Position numbers and translations under genes: made by a program. Positions 26,927 through 34,339 of a stretch of DNA of 64,000 nucleotides are shown in pieces. Source of the DNA: Bog-756 sp963812525 (GTDB lineage Bacteria; Actinomycetota; Acidimicrobiia; Acidimicrobiales; RAAP-2); the NCBI GenBank assembly GCA_963812525.1, contig CAWEVL010000009.1:744001-808000 (forward strand), given 5' to 3'. The stretch's first letter is position 1. Each line of letters opens with the position of its first letter. The notes below the pieces were generated by a model. It searched no databases. It was not told the origin of the DNA and was given only the letters and a program-made list of their open reading frames with translations.

Positions 26927-27144
26927 CTCAAAGCGATCCCACCTTGTCGTCTCCGCGGCCGTTCGCCTGGTCTGACAGACCCCCTTAATCTCTTGACGGC
27001 ATCAGTGCGCTTCTTGGCCGTGACCGTCGTGCGCAGTTGCCGCCCCTTGGCGTCGTGGCCATAGGCGACTGCGCCTACCCAACGCCCATCAGACCTGCGT
27101 TGGTACAGGCTTCCTCCATCGCCACTCGCCACTCGCCCGCTCAC
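26890..27144 (-). pseudogene. Tyrosine-recombinase (phage-type integrase) N-terminal fragment
   Basis: The first 55 residues have the arm-binding N-terminal domain of actinobacterial phage-type integrases: GDGGSLYQRRSDGRWVGAV, then a short AYGHDAKGRQLRTTVTAKKR stretch and TDAVKRLR. After about residue 56 the sequence loses similarity and ends, so the core-binding and catalytic domains (R..HxxR..Y) are gone. It lies just left of a repeat that resembles the tRNA-Ala 3' end, the usual place of an integrase next to its attachment site. Confidence 0.7.
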
Positions 27145-27485
27145 CTTCGCCCCGATTCGTCTCCGTTGCTACAACCGGGGCTACAGAGACTGTGTGGGAA
27201 GAGATGTTCCTCAGACCAGAGCTACTCTGACCTGCGATTTCGAGTGGGGGTTATGCGACTATGTTCGAACCCCACTTGGGCCTTCTGACCAGGGGTTATG
27301 CGCCAGCTAGGTTTGGACGACGATCCCCAAATTCGGGCTCTTCGGAGTCGGCTGCAAGGTCGGCGGATGAAGCAATGCGACTTTGTTCGAACCCCTACCG
27401 GAGCGAGCGTCGCTGCCGAATAGCAATCCTGGCAATGTCCCGAGGCAGCGGCGGCTGTCGAGTAGGCGGGATCACACCCAGATGG
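27145..27485. other. Non-coding stretch carrying attachment-like repeats
   Basis: About 340 bp between the integrase fragment and the CDF-type transporter gene. Its only recognisable content is the repeat unit at 27226-27396, listed separately. Confidence 0.5.
27226..27396. repeat. Attachment-like repeat unit, left copy
   Basis: Two copies of an X motif (CTGACCTG near 27226, CTGACCAGGGG near 27286) alternate with two copies of a T motif: ATGCGACTATGTTCGAACCCC near 27253 (given in part: GACTATGTTCGAACCCC) and GACTTTGTTCGAACCCC near 27378. The block aligns along its length to 31273-31413. The T motif resembles the 3' end of the tRNA-Ala gene at 36357 on the minus strand with about 5 extra bases in the T-loop. 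Confidence 0.6.
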
Positions 27486-28082
27486 TCAGTGGGCGAGTGC
27501 ATCCCGTGCCTCCCGAAAGGCGTAGTACAGGAGCACATACCCGGCGAGGGGGTCGGCCCACCACCAGCTCAGGATGGCGTTGAGGACCAGCCCCACCAAC
27601 ACCGCTGTCGCCAGGATCCCGTCGATCAAGGTGATCCGGCCTTCTGCGCTGAGCACCGGATTCCCCAGCGCCGCTCCGGTCTTCGACTTACCCGCCGCCA
27701 GGACAAACATGACCAGAGCCGTGACGCCCGTCCAGATGATCCCGAGCGGGCTGTGGTGGGGATGGAAACCGAGCGCCAGGACGACGGTGCTCTGAATGGC
27801 CAGGTAGATCGCCAATCCCACGAATGCGAGTCCGATCAGGCGCATGGCCCGCTGTCGGCGTTCCTGGGCCACGTCGGCGAGTTCCCACAGCACGACCATC
27901 GAAGCACCGATCTCGATGAGGCTATCGAGTCCGAATCCTGCCAGTGCCACGGAGCGTGCCTCGATCGCCGCCGTCGCAAGCACGACGACACCTACGACAT
28001 TCCAACCGAGCGTCGCGGTTTCCAGCAGTCGTCCTCGTCTCAGTAGCCGACGCTGCTTCTTGTGGGTGGGCGGGCCTGTCAC
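27486..28082 (-). CDS. CDF-like cation transporter, membrane domain only
   Basis: A 198-residue polytopic protein with five to six helices. AGFGLDSLIEIGASMVVLWE matches the CDF metal-site helix with its Asp, and GRITLIDGILATAVLVGLVL followed by WWADPLAGYVLLYYAFREAR matches the later CDF helices. The C-terminal cytoplasmic metal-sensing domain of full CDF proteins is missing, as in a known short subgroup. The position usually supplying the second metal-binding HxxxD pair reads EGRITLIDG. It may exchange divalent metals for protons. Alone, on the minus strand, next to the repeat block. Confidence 0.7.
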   Translation of the reverse strand: MTGPPTHKKQRRLLRRGRLLETATLGWNVVGVVVLATAAIEARSVALAGFGLDSLIEIGASMVVLWELADVAQERRQRAMRLIGLAFVGLAIYLAIQSTVVLALGFHPHHSPLGIIWTGVTALVMFVLAAGKSKTGAALGNPVLSAEGRITLIDGILATAVLVGLVLNAILSWWWADPLAGYVLLYYAFREARDALAH

Positions 28083-28316
28083 CAGGGAAGTGTGTCAGAC
28101 CTGTCCAGACCAAGGCGGAGGGAAAATACCCCCTGCCCACCGGGTTCCGGTCGGGACTGAGGAAGGGTGCCGACCGATCGATACTCCCCGTGTGTGTTCG
28201 TCTTCACGCAACGGGAGCTACCGGGATAGGACGACACGAAAACGCCGTCCGCCGCCATCGCAGCGCAGGCTTGGCCGGGCGTGAGCGGGTTCATTGCTCG
28301 GGCGCGGTTCGGGCTG

Positions 28317-28781
28317 CTACGCGCTTTCAGACTTGAGGTTGTCGATCACCCTGTTGAACACGGCTCCGAGTGTCTTCAGTTCCTTGTTTGAGATGAGGTC
28401 GAAGAAGGAACGCTGTACGCACTCGACGTGTCTGGGTGCTGCGCTCTCGATCGCGGAGCGGCCCGCGTCAGTGAGGCGGACCGTCAAGCCCCGAGCGTCT
28501 TCGTCGCACTCCTCCCGCACAATGAGGCCTCGCTTCTCCATCCTGGTGAGGTGATGCGACAACCGACTTCGATCCCACCCGATGCCCGTCCCGAGCTCGC
28601 GCGCTCGAAGCACGCCCTGCGGCGACTCGGAAAGGGGCACCAGGACCGTGTAGTCGGACCCGGAGAGGCCGGCGTCGCTGGCCAGTTGTTCGTCGAGCCG
28701 TGCCGTCAGGTGGTCGTTCATGTCGCGGTAGGCCCGCCAGACGCGGGCCTGGTCTGCATCGAGCCATCGGGTTGTCGTCAT
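28317..28781 (-). CDS. MarR-family transcriptional regulator
   Basis: A 154-residue winged-helix regulator. LSGSDYTVLVPLSESPQGVL, LGTGIGWDRSRLSHHLTRME (recognition helix) and KRGLIVREECDEDARGLTVR (wing) give the MarR core, flanked by dimerisation helices. It is transcribed away from the pirin/isochorismatase genes and shares with them a promoter region holding a perfect 11-bp inverted repeat, which is the likely operator. The effector is unknown; MarR proteins commonly respond to phenolics or oxidants, which would suit a pirin (possible quercetinase) target. Confidence 0.9.
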   Translation of the reverse strand: MTTTRWLDADQARVWRAYRDMNDHLTARLDEQLASDAGLSGSDYTVLVPLSESPQGVLRARELGTGIGWDRSRLSHHLTRMEKRGLIVREECDEDARGLTVRLTDAGRSAIESAAPRHVECVQRSFFDLISNKELKTLGAVFNRVIDNLKSESA

Positions 28782-28800
28782 TCTCAGATCCTAGGACATT

Positions 28801-28842
28801 GTTGACACGTCAGCGAACATTCGTTATTGTGGACGTGTCAAC
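28801..28842 (+). promoter_or_regulatory. Consensus sigma-70-type promoter overlapped by MarR-type inverted repeat
   Basis: GTTGACACGTC (28801-28811) and GACGTGTCAAC (28832-28842) form a perfect 11-bp inverted repeat with a 20-bp spacer. Between them TTGACA (28802-28807), a 17-bp gap and TATTGT (28825-28830) make a near-consensus promoter reading toward the pirin. Each arm covers one promoter border, so a bound dimer pair would block RNA polymerase. Confidence 0.75.
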
Positions 28843-28871
28843 CAATATCCTTCCGCCAGGAGATGATCGCT

Positions 28872-29843
28872 ATGCCCGCAGTCAATGTCGAGGACACGCT
28901 TGTTCTGCCGCGAATACCCTCCCCCGATCCGAAGAGCTCGATGCCGCGTCCGGTGCGTCGGGTCGTGTCGGCACCTCGGATGAGCGAGGGCGCCGGATTC
29001 ACGGTCCGGCGACCGTTCCCGGCCGAGCTGTCGATGGTGGAGGCCGACCCGTTCCTGCTCATGGATCACATTGGCCCGCAGATCAATGCGCCGCTTGAAA
29101 CCAAGGGCGCACCGTGGCATCCGCACCGAGGTTTCGAAACGGTCACTTACGTCCTTGACGGCGAGATCGCCCATCACGACTCAAATGGCGGCGGTGGCGT
29201 GATTGGCGAGGGTGACACGCAATGGATGACCGCCGGTGGCGGCATTTTGCACGACGAGTTGCCCACGGAGCGGATCTATAGCGCTGGCGGCCCACAACAC
29301 GCGGTGCAGCTTTGGGTCAACCTTCCTCCAGCGCTCAAGATGACCGAACCTCGCTACCAGGCGATCACCAGCCAGGACCTTCGGTTGCTCACCTCCGTCG
29401 ACGGCGGTGCGCTGGTGCGCCTCATCGCGGGTGAGATCTCGGGTTACAGCGGATCAGGTGCCACCCACACGCCGATCACGTATGCCCACGTGACTCTCGC
29501 CCCCGGCGCCCAACTCAGCGTGCCCTGGAACCCGGCATACAGCGCAATGGCCTATGTGCTGACCGGTCACGGCACCGTCGGGCACGAAGCCAGCCCCGTC
29601 ACCGACGGTCAACTTGTCGTCTTCGGCCCAGGGGACCACATCGTCGTCACAGCGAACGACCAGCACGCCGACCCGCTCGACGTGCTGCTGCTGGGCGGCT
29701 TGCCGATCGGAGCGCCGATCGCTCATCACGGCCCGTTCGTGATGAACACCCGCGACGAGATCCGGCAGGCAATCGAGGACTACGAGGCCGGCAGATTGGG
29801 GACCATCCCCGCCGTTCAGCTCGCACCTCGAAACTTCGCCTGA
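28872..29843 (+). CDS. Pirin-family bicupin protein
   Basis: A 323-residue pirin distinct from the one at 8382. FLLMDHIGPQINAPLETKGA, HPHRGFETVTYVLDGEIAHH (metal-site His residues), QWMTAGGGILHDE and a C-terminal cupin with NPAYSAMAYVLTGHGTVG are typical. AGGAG (28857-28861) before ATG 28872 supports the start; an ATG 9 nt upstream is also possible. It is the first gene behind the MarR-type operator and is followed on the same strand by an isochorismatase-like hydrolase, a pairing often seen in stress- or aromatic-responsive operons. Confidence 0.88.
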   Translation: MPAVNVEDTLVLPRIPSPDPKSSMPRPVRRVVSAPRMSEGAGFTVRRPFPAELSMVEADPFLLMDHIGPQINAPLETKGAPWHPHRGFETVTYVLDGEIAHHDSNGGGGVIGEGDTQWMTAGGGILHDELPTERIYSAGGPQHAVQLWVNLPPALKMTEPRYQAITSQDLRLLTSVDGGALVRLIAGEISGYSGSGATHTPITYAHVTLAPGAQLSVPWNPAYSAMAYVLTGHGTVGHEASPVTDGQLVVFGPGDHIVVTANDQHADPLDVLLLGGLPIGAPIAHHGPFVMNTRDEIRQAIEDYEAGRLGTIPAVQLAPRNFA

Positions 29844-29960
29844 CGAGAGCGCTGGAACGAGCTCTCTTTGCCTGGCGCCAATGCCAAACGGCGGACTTCA
29901 CGTCGAAAATTGGCCACTGAGCGCGACCACTACTGATCGACACATAGAGGAGAGACACTC

Positions 29961-30608
29961 ATGACCGATACCAACAAATGGATGATTGACCCCAACGACG
30001 CGGTCCTGCTTCTGATTGATCATCAGAGCGGACTGTTCCAACTGGTTCGCGATATGGAGTACACGACCCTCCGCAACAACGTGACAACACTCGCGAAGGT
30101 GGCGCACATCGCAAAGATTCCGACCATTACGACGGCATCTGTTCCCGACGGACCGAATGGTCCGATCATTCCCGAGATCCATCAGAGCAATCCCGATGCG
30201 GTGCACGTTCCGCGCAGTGGACCGATCAACGCGTGGGATCACCGCCCTTTCGTCGAAGCCATCGAAGAGACTATGCGGAAGACACTGCTCATCGCAGGCA
30301 CGCTCACGAGCATTTGCATGGCCTTCCCCGCACTCAAGGCCCTTGCCGCAGGGTACAAAGTGTTCTGCATCGTGGATGCCTCGGGTAACCACTCTCAGAT
30401 GGCAACCGACCTCACCATCGCCCGGGTCACGCAGGCGGGCGCGATGCCAATCGACACGTTCGCGGTGATGTCGGAATTGATGAACACCTGGGACCGCCCG
30501 GAAGCGATGGATTTCGCCAAGGTCATGGTCGATCACATCGTTCCCGCATACGGGGCGCTGATGGAAAGCTACGCGACGGCGCAGGAGGCCAAGAAGACCA
30601 ACGAATAA
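29961..30608 (+). CDS. Isochorismatase-family (YcaC-like) cysteine hydrolase
   Basis: A 215-residue cysteine hydrolase. The catalytic Asp is in LLLIDHQSGLF and the nucleophile Cys in AGTLTSICMAFPALKALAAG; the family's Lys lies between them, near EETMRKTLLIAG. The size and the LIDHQSGLFQLVRD start resemble YcaC-type proteins, octameric hydrolases of uncertain substrate. GAGGAGAGAC precedes ATG 29961. It lies 117 bp after the pirin and is probably co-transcribed under the same MarR operator. Confidence 0.85.
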   Translation: MTDTNKWMIDPNDAVLLLIDHQSGLFQLVRDMEYTTLRNNVTTLAKVAHIAKIPTITTASVPDGPNGPIIPEIHQSNPDAVHVPRSGPINAWDHRPFVEAIEETMRKTLLIAGTLTSICMAFPALKALAAGYKVFCIVDASGNHSQMATDLTIARVTQAGAMPIDTFAVMSELMNTWDRPEAMDFAKVMVDHIVPAYGALMESYATAQEAKKTNE

Positions 30609-30849
30609 ACCAAGCCGTAGCGGCTCGCGGCCGACCAGGCGGCGAAGTGACCCGGTCCCGGATGCTCGATTCGGCTTCCACTCTTGATCGGTGCGGGCAT
30701 GGCGTCCCTCTCTCCGTACGTGGCTCGACAAAACCACCGACCAGGGCATCATCGTCGCGTTGCTCGTTATCGGGCCTCTGACTCGTCGGAGACACCATCT
30801 ACCTAGTGGCCACCTGACGCGCGGCAGAGGCAGTCGCCAAAACCGGCCG

Positions 30850-31150
30850 GTGGGGTCCACCGTTACTCCGGTAAGTCACTCGGATCCGGAGACTTCGGTC
30901 CAGGATTCGAAGTGCCCAGTTGGATGTTCAAGATCAGGGTGGTGCGCTCGTGGGCCGTGGAAGCCAATTCAGAGAGGATCTCGGCCCCGACGTTGGACGC
31001 AGGCACGTAACCGAGATCGTCAAGCACCAGCGGGTCGAGCTTGGCCAGCGCGCTCGTCAGACGCACGAAGGGGCGCCGCCGTCTCTGGCCTCGATGACGC
31101 TGGTGGTCAGCTCGGAGGCTGACGCGCTCGACTGGAAAAGATGACCTGAT
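30850..31150 (-). pseudogene. IS21-family IstB helper-ATPase remnant
   Basis: Read over three frames, the minus strand gives parts of an IstB C-terminal half: SELTTSVIEARD, then KLDPLVLDDLGYVPASNVGA (Walker-B region), EILSELASTAHERTTLILN and, after another shift, FESWTEVSGSE followed by a stop and LTGV. These match the order in IstB (VLDDLGYVP, then a TSNLPFESWTEVFGSERLTG-like region). The N-terminal Walker A part and the IstA transposase are absent. It is thus a decayed end of an IS21-type element, lying against the 31.2 kb repeat cluster. The preceding 30609-30849 holds nothing recognisable. Confidence 0.7.
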
Positions 31151-31151
31151 C

Positions 31152-31190
31152 CGGACGTTTTCCCAGCTCATAGAGGGGTTCGAACATCGC
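31152..31190 (-). repeat. Inverted copy of the T/X repeat pair
   Basis: On the minus strand this reads ATGTTCGAACCCCTC, a short gap, then TGAGCTGGGAAAACG, the same T-then-X order as 31281-31320 on the plus strand but closer together. A GTTGGC-GAAT-GCCAAC hairpin lies a few bases to its right. It borders the IstB remnant, so it may be an insertion-sequence end. Confidence 0.45.
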
Positions 31191-31228
31191 CATTTGCCTT
31201 AGTTGGCGAATGCCAACGAAATACATGG

Positions 31229-31290
31229 TCTGACCTGGGAAAATGTTGTCATTCCGACAACACCGTGGAGGTGATGGGACTATGTTCGAA
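31229..31290 (+). repeat. Diverged duplicate of the tRNA-Ala 3' end and its flank
   Basis: The segment follows the order of 36306-36376: CTGACCtGGGAAA, a GTTGTC-5nt-GACAAC hairpin (31245-31261; GTTGTA/TACAAC at the tRNA), then GTGGAGGtGATGGGACT and CGAACCC, with 5 extra bases before CGAACCC. It includes the region matching the acceptor and T-arm of the tRNA but no anticodon half. Confidence 0.65.
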
Positions 31291-31413
31291 CCCCTCCTGG
31301 CACGCTGACCTGGGGTAATGTGAGGCGGAAGGTTGAGCTAGGGCCGAATTCCGGTGCAGCGGGACGTACCGCAAGGTCGCCGATGGAAGTGATGGGACTG
31401 AGTTCGACCCCCC
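31273..31413. repeat. Attachment-like repeat unit, right copy
   Basis: This block aligns with 27252-27396: T motif GACTATGTTCGAACCCC, X motif CTGACCTGGGG, a shared GCAAGGTCG and a second, decayed T motif (GATGGGACTGAGTTCGACCCC). The flanking stretch 31414-31531 holds nothing else. Confidence 0.6.
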
Positions 31414-31531
31414 TTCCGAAGAGCGGTTGGTCATTGCGATTGGTGTGCCGGCGTGGACCGGTAGAAACGGCCGAATTCGTGAGATCCGGTCAGACCAGTG
31501 AATCACCCCGGGATTCCTGGAGATTCTGGCC

Positions 31532-32155
31532 CTATTCCGAGGCAATGGGGGTAGCGCCCTTTGAGCGTTGGGACTCTCGCGCTGCATCGAGGAGAGCGAG
31601 GGAGTTCGCCACGCCCTGCTCAAGAACGGCGTCGGCAAGCTGTTGGTCGGCGATGGCGCGGGACATTTGGAGTGTGCCGACCATCACGGCGAATATGCCG
31701 AACATCGTCACTCGAGCCGAGCGGGGATCGTCAGGTGTGAGGTGGACAGCAATGTCATCCATGATCCGCATTAGACCGTCGGTATAGGCCTGCCGTATTG
31801 GATCCGAACACCGCCCGACCTCGTCAAGCAGGGCAGCAGACGGACATCCGGCTCCCGGATCGTCGCGGTGCTGAACGGACAGATACGCCCGCACGAACTG
31901 CTCAAGCCCGGCGCGGCCAGGCTCCAACGCAAGAAGGTTTTCTCGCTGGTCACGTAGTTCTTCCGCGATCGCTGTGGCGACTAGATCCTCCTTCGAGGCG
32001 AAGTGTCCGTAGAAGGCACCGTTGGTCAGGTCGGCGTCACTCATAAGCGTTGCGATACCCGAGCCGTCGATACCAGATTGCTTGAATCGACGACCCGCGG
32101 TCTCGATGATTCGTTGCCGCGTCTCCTGCTTATGTTCATTGCCGTATCGCGACAT
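31532..32155 (-). CDS. TetR-family transcriptional regulator
   Basis: A 207-residue TetR protein. The N-terminal HTH is RIIETAGRRFKQSGIDGSGI then ATLMSDADLTNGAFYGHFAS, with the KEDL that ends the DNA-binding domain; a C-terminal ligand domain follows (GCPSAALLDEVGR is common in the TetR_C YxaF/LmrA-like group). ATG 32155 (MSRYGNEHKQETRQRI) is preferred to an upstream ATG at 32233. It is divergent from an SDR-hydrolase-SDR-crotonase run and most likely controls it. Confidence 0.9.
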   Translation of the reverse strand: MSRYGNEHKQETRQRIIETAGRRFKQSGIDGSGIATLMSDADLTNGAFYGHFASKEDLVATAIAEELRDQRENLLALEPGRAGLEQFVRAYLSVQHRDDPGAGCPSAALLDEVGRCSDPIRQAYTDGLMRIMDDIAVHLTPDDPRSARVTMFGIFAVMVGTLQMSRAIADQQLADAVLEQGVANSLALLDAARESQRSKGATPIASE

Positions 32156-32472
32156 CAGAGCCTGACCTGTGGGAAGAGCGAATGTTGGTCTATCAACTAG
32201 TGTATTACGATCATACGCCCTTCTCGTCGTCACGCAGCCACCATTCGAATGGGCGGCGCTGACGGGAGAGATTCCGTCCCGCCTCCGGTGCGCCGGGGCA
32301 CACCGAGTACCCGATTGCCGCCGACGTTGCCCTGTCGGCGTCGTGTTGCCGTCAACTCAATGATGAGCGCCGATGTCACTGCAGGAGTCCGCATTTCGGG
32401 TTGACATTCTCCCACGATGCATTAAAGTACGACCATAATCTAATCGGTCGGAATCAGCGAAGGGAATACAGG
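32156..32472. promoter_or_regulatory. TetR / SDR divergent control region
   Basis: 317 bp without a gene. A TetR-type partial palindrome GTATTACGATCATAC lies at 32202-32216, and a related TACGACCATA is near 32428, followed by CGACC/GGTCG arms around 32430-32450. These sit near the likely start sites of the two divergent transcripts. Both are suggestions by eye. Confidence 0.35.
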
Positions 32473-33288
32473 ATGACAAGGTCTCGGCCAGTGGCGCTCG
32501 TGACAGGTGGCCTGTCAGGAATTGGAGGAGCGGCCGCCGTCGCACTCGTGGACGCGGGCTTCGACGTGATCGGAACCAGTCGAAAAGTCGACAGTGTCGA
32601 GCCGAGCAAGGGGGTCACCGCCCTGTCCCTTGACGTCACCAGCGACGAGTCGGTCGCCACCCTTGTCGACGAGTCGATCGCTCGATTTGGGCGCATCGAT
32701 GTTCTTGTCAACAACGCCGGCATCGGTGCCGTCGGGGCCGCCGAGGAGAACTCCATCAAGCAGGCCAAGCGCGTATTCGATGTCAATGTCTTCGGGATCA
32801 TCCGGATGACAAAGGCCGTGCTCCCGATCATGCGAGCACAGGGAAGCGGCCGGATCATCAATATCTCGTCGGTCACTGGATTCATTCCGGTGCCATTCGG
32901 AGCGCTCTACGCCGCATCCAAGCATGCCATCGAGGGCTACTCCGAGTCGGCCGATCACGAGGTGCGCCAGTACGGAATCCGAGTGGTTCTCATCGAGCCA
33001 GGGTTCACAAGAACGGGATTTGACGGCAATGTCGTGCTGCCGGATGTGTCGCTCCCCAACTATGCGGACCAGCGGCGAGTGTCCGAGGAGTTTCTGAACA
33101 AGTCCCTGGCATCCGGTGATGATCCTTCAGTCGTTGCCGCGACGATCGTCAAGGCGGCCACCGCCGCAAAGCCGAAGCTCCGCTATACGGCCGGCAGGCA
33201 GGCCGGCCAGTTGAGGACGTTGCGACGCATCGCTCCGATTCGCACTTTCGACAGACAAATTCGCAAATTCAACCGGCTGCCAGCGTAA
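32473..33288 (+). CDS. Short-chain dehydrogenase/reductase
   Basis: A 271-residue SDR. The cofactor loop VTGGLSGIGGAAA (TGxxxGIG), LVNNAGIG, the catalytic Ser in INISSVTGF and the YAASKHA triad Tyr/Lys are all present, followed by a substrate lobe with IEPGFTRTGFDGN. It is of the classical ketoreductase-like type. AAGGGAATACAGG before ATG 32473 supports the start. It heads the operon divergent to the TetR gene; together with a hydrolase, a second SDR and a crotonase, it suggests catabolism or detoxification of a ketone/alcohol or acyl compound. Confidence 0.9.
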   Translation: MTRSRPVALVTGGLSGIGGAAAVALVDAGFDVIGTSRKVDSVEPSKGVTALSLDVTSDESVATLVDESIARFGRIDVLVNNAGIGAVGAAEENSIKQAKRVFDVNVFGIIRMTKAVLPIMRAQGSGRIINISSVTGFIPVPFGALYAASKHAIEGYSESADHEVRQYGIRVVLIEPGFTRTGFDGNVVLPDVSLPNYADQRRVSEEFLNKSLASGDDPSVVAATIVKAATAAKPKLRYTAGRQAGQLRTLRRIAPIRTFDRQIRKFNRLPA

Positions 33289-33350
33289 TTGGGCGCAACG
33301 GTGATGGTTCCAGACCGGGCCAGCTTCCACTCGACTACTTGGAGAAGACG

Positions 33351-33449
33351 ATGACAATGACCAACTATCTTGCTGACGCCGCCGAGGATCTCTTCGTCGA
33401 GGGACCTTCTGCTCGATTCGTCTACCGGCCCATGGGCCCAACCCCATGA
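33351..33449 (+). CDS. 32-residue upstream ORF coupled to the hydrolase
   Basis: GGAGAAG lies 4-5 nt before ATG 33351, an almost ideal site. The frame (MTMTNYLADAAEDLFVEG then PSARFVYRPMGPTP) ends in TGA overlapping the hydrolase ATG (ATGA). Its tail FVYRPMGPT resembles the entry of the hydrolase itself (FFYRDLGPRTGVPV), so it may be the vestigial N-terminus of a related hydrolase now used as a translational leader. Confidence 0.45.
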   Translation: MTMTNYLADAAEDLFVEGPSARFVYRPMGPTP

Positions 33450-34339
33450 CCAGCAGCAAGGGAGGGGCAAGCGTCGAGGAGTCGTACAAGAACGCACCGA
33501 CTCGCACCATCCGTGACGCCGGTATCGACTTCTTCTACCGGGACCTCGGCCCGAGGACCGGTGTCCCGGTGATCTTCCTCACCCACCTCGCTGCCGTCTT
33601 GGACAACTGGGACCCTCGGGTCGTCGACGGCATCGCAGCGCAACACCGCGTCATCACGTTCGATAACCGCGGCGTCGGTGCTTCGAGTGGCTCCACCCCC
33701 AAAAGCATCGAGGCCATGGCGACCGACGCCGTCGCCTTCATCCGGGCGCTCGATTTCGGGGAGGTCGACCTCCTGGGCTTCTCGATGGGAGGAATGATCG
33801 CCCAGGTAATCGTCATGGACGAACCAACGCTCGTCCGCAAGGTGATCCTCGCCGGTACCGGTCCCGCCGGGGGCGACGGTATCACCAAGGTGACCCGCCT
33901 CTCTCACCTCGACACGGTCCGAGCATTGCTCACCTTGCAGGACCCCAAGCAATTCCTCTTCTTCACCAGGACCTCCAACGGGCGACGAGCCGGCAAGGAG
34001 TTCCTGGCACGGCTGAAGGAGCGCACCGAACACCGCGACAAGGCCATCTCGCTGCGCTCCTACGGCGCCCAACTCAAGGCCATCCACCGTTGGGGCAAAG
34101 AGCTGCCAGCCGACCTGTCGGCTATCGGCCAGCCAGTCCTCGTTGCGAACGGCGAGAGCGACCGGATGGTGCCCACCAAGAACTCCTTCGATCTGGCCCA
34201 GCGAATCCCGAACGCCAATCTGGTCGTCTATCCCGACGCCGGACACGGCGGCATCTTCCAATTCCACGAGCAGTTCGTCCAGAAGGCGCTCGACTTCCTC
34301 GCGCAATCGGGTAACGAACACGGTGGAGTCACACGATGA
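33446..34339 (+). CDS. Alpha/beta-fold hydrolase
   Basis: A 297-residue hydrolase. The triad is clear: Ser in LLGFSMGGMIAQ, Asp in NGESDRMVPTKN and His in YPDAGHGGIFQF. VIFLTHLAAVLDNWDPRVVD and FDNRGVGASSGSTP are typical of a large actinobacterial group often found beside TetR regulators and SDRs. The ATG overlaps the stop of the 32-residue upstream frame, and its own stop overlaps the next SDR's ATG (34336-34339), so the three are translationally coupled. Substrate unknown. Confidence 0.9.
   Translation: MTSSKGGASVEESYKNAPTRTIRDAGIDFFYRDLGPRTGVPVIFLTHLAAVLDNWDPRVVDGIAAQHRVITFDNRGVGASSGSTPKSIEAMATDAVAFIRALDFGEVDLLGFSMGGMIAQVIVMDEPTLVRKVILAGTGPAGGDGITKVTRLSHLDTVRALLTLQDPKQFLFFTRTSNGRRAGKEFLARLKERTEHRDKAISLRSYGAQLKAIHRWGKELPADLSAIGQPVLVANGESDRMVPTKNSFDLAQRIPNANLVVYPDAGHGGIFQFHEQFVQKALDFLAQSGNEHGGVTR

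Noticed and set aside
27261..28046. A 261-codon plus-strand frame over the repeat block and transporter
   Set aside because: Antisense to the CDF-like membrane protein; His/Gln/Arg-rich shadow composition.
31260..31300. A second tRNA gene
   Set aside because: Only the acceptor/T-arm side is present; there is no anticodon arm or D-arm, and the T-loop carries extra bases.
27226..31413. CRISPR array or integron attC sites
   Set aside because: Repeat spacing is irregular (about 27-90 bp), repeats are diverged, and there are no cas genes, no integron integrase and no attC-type paired arms.
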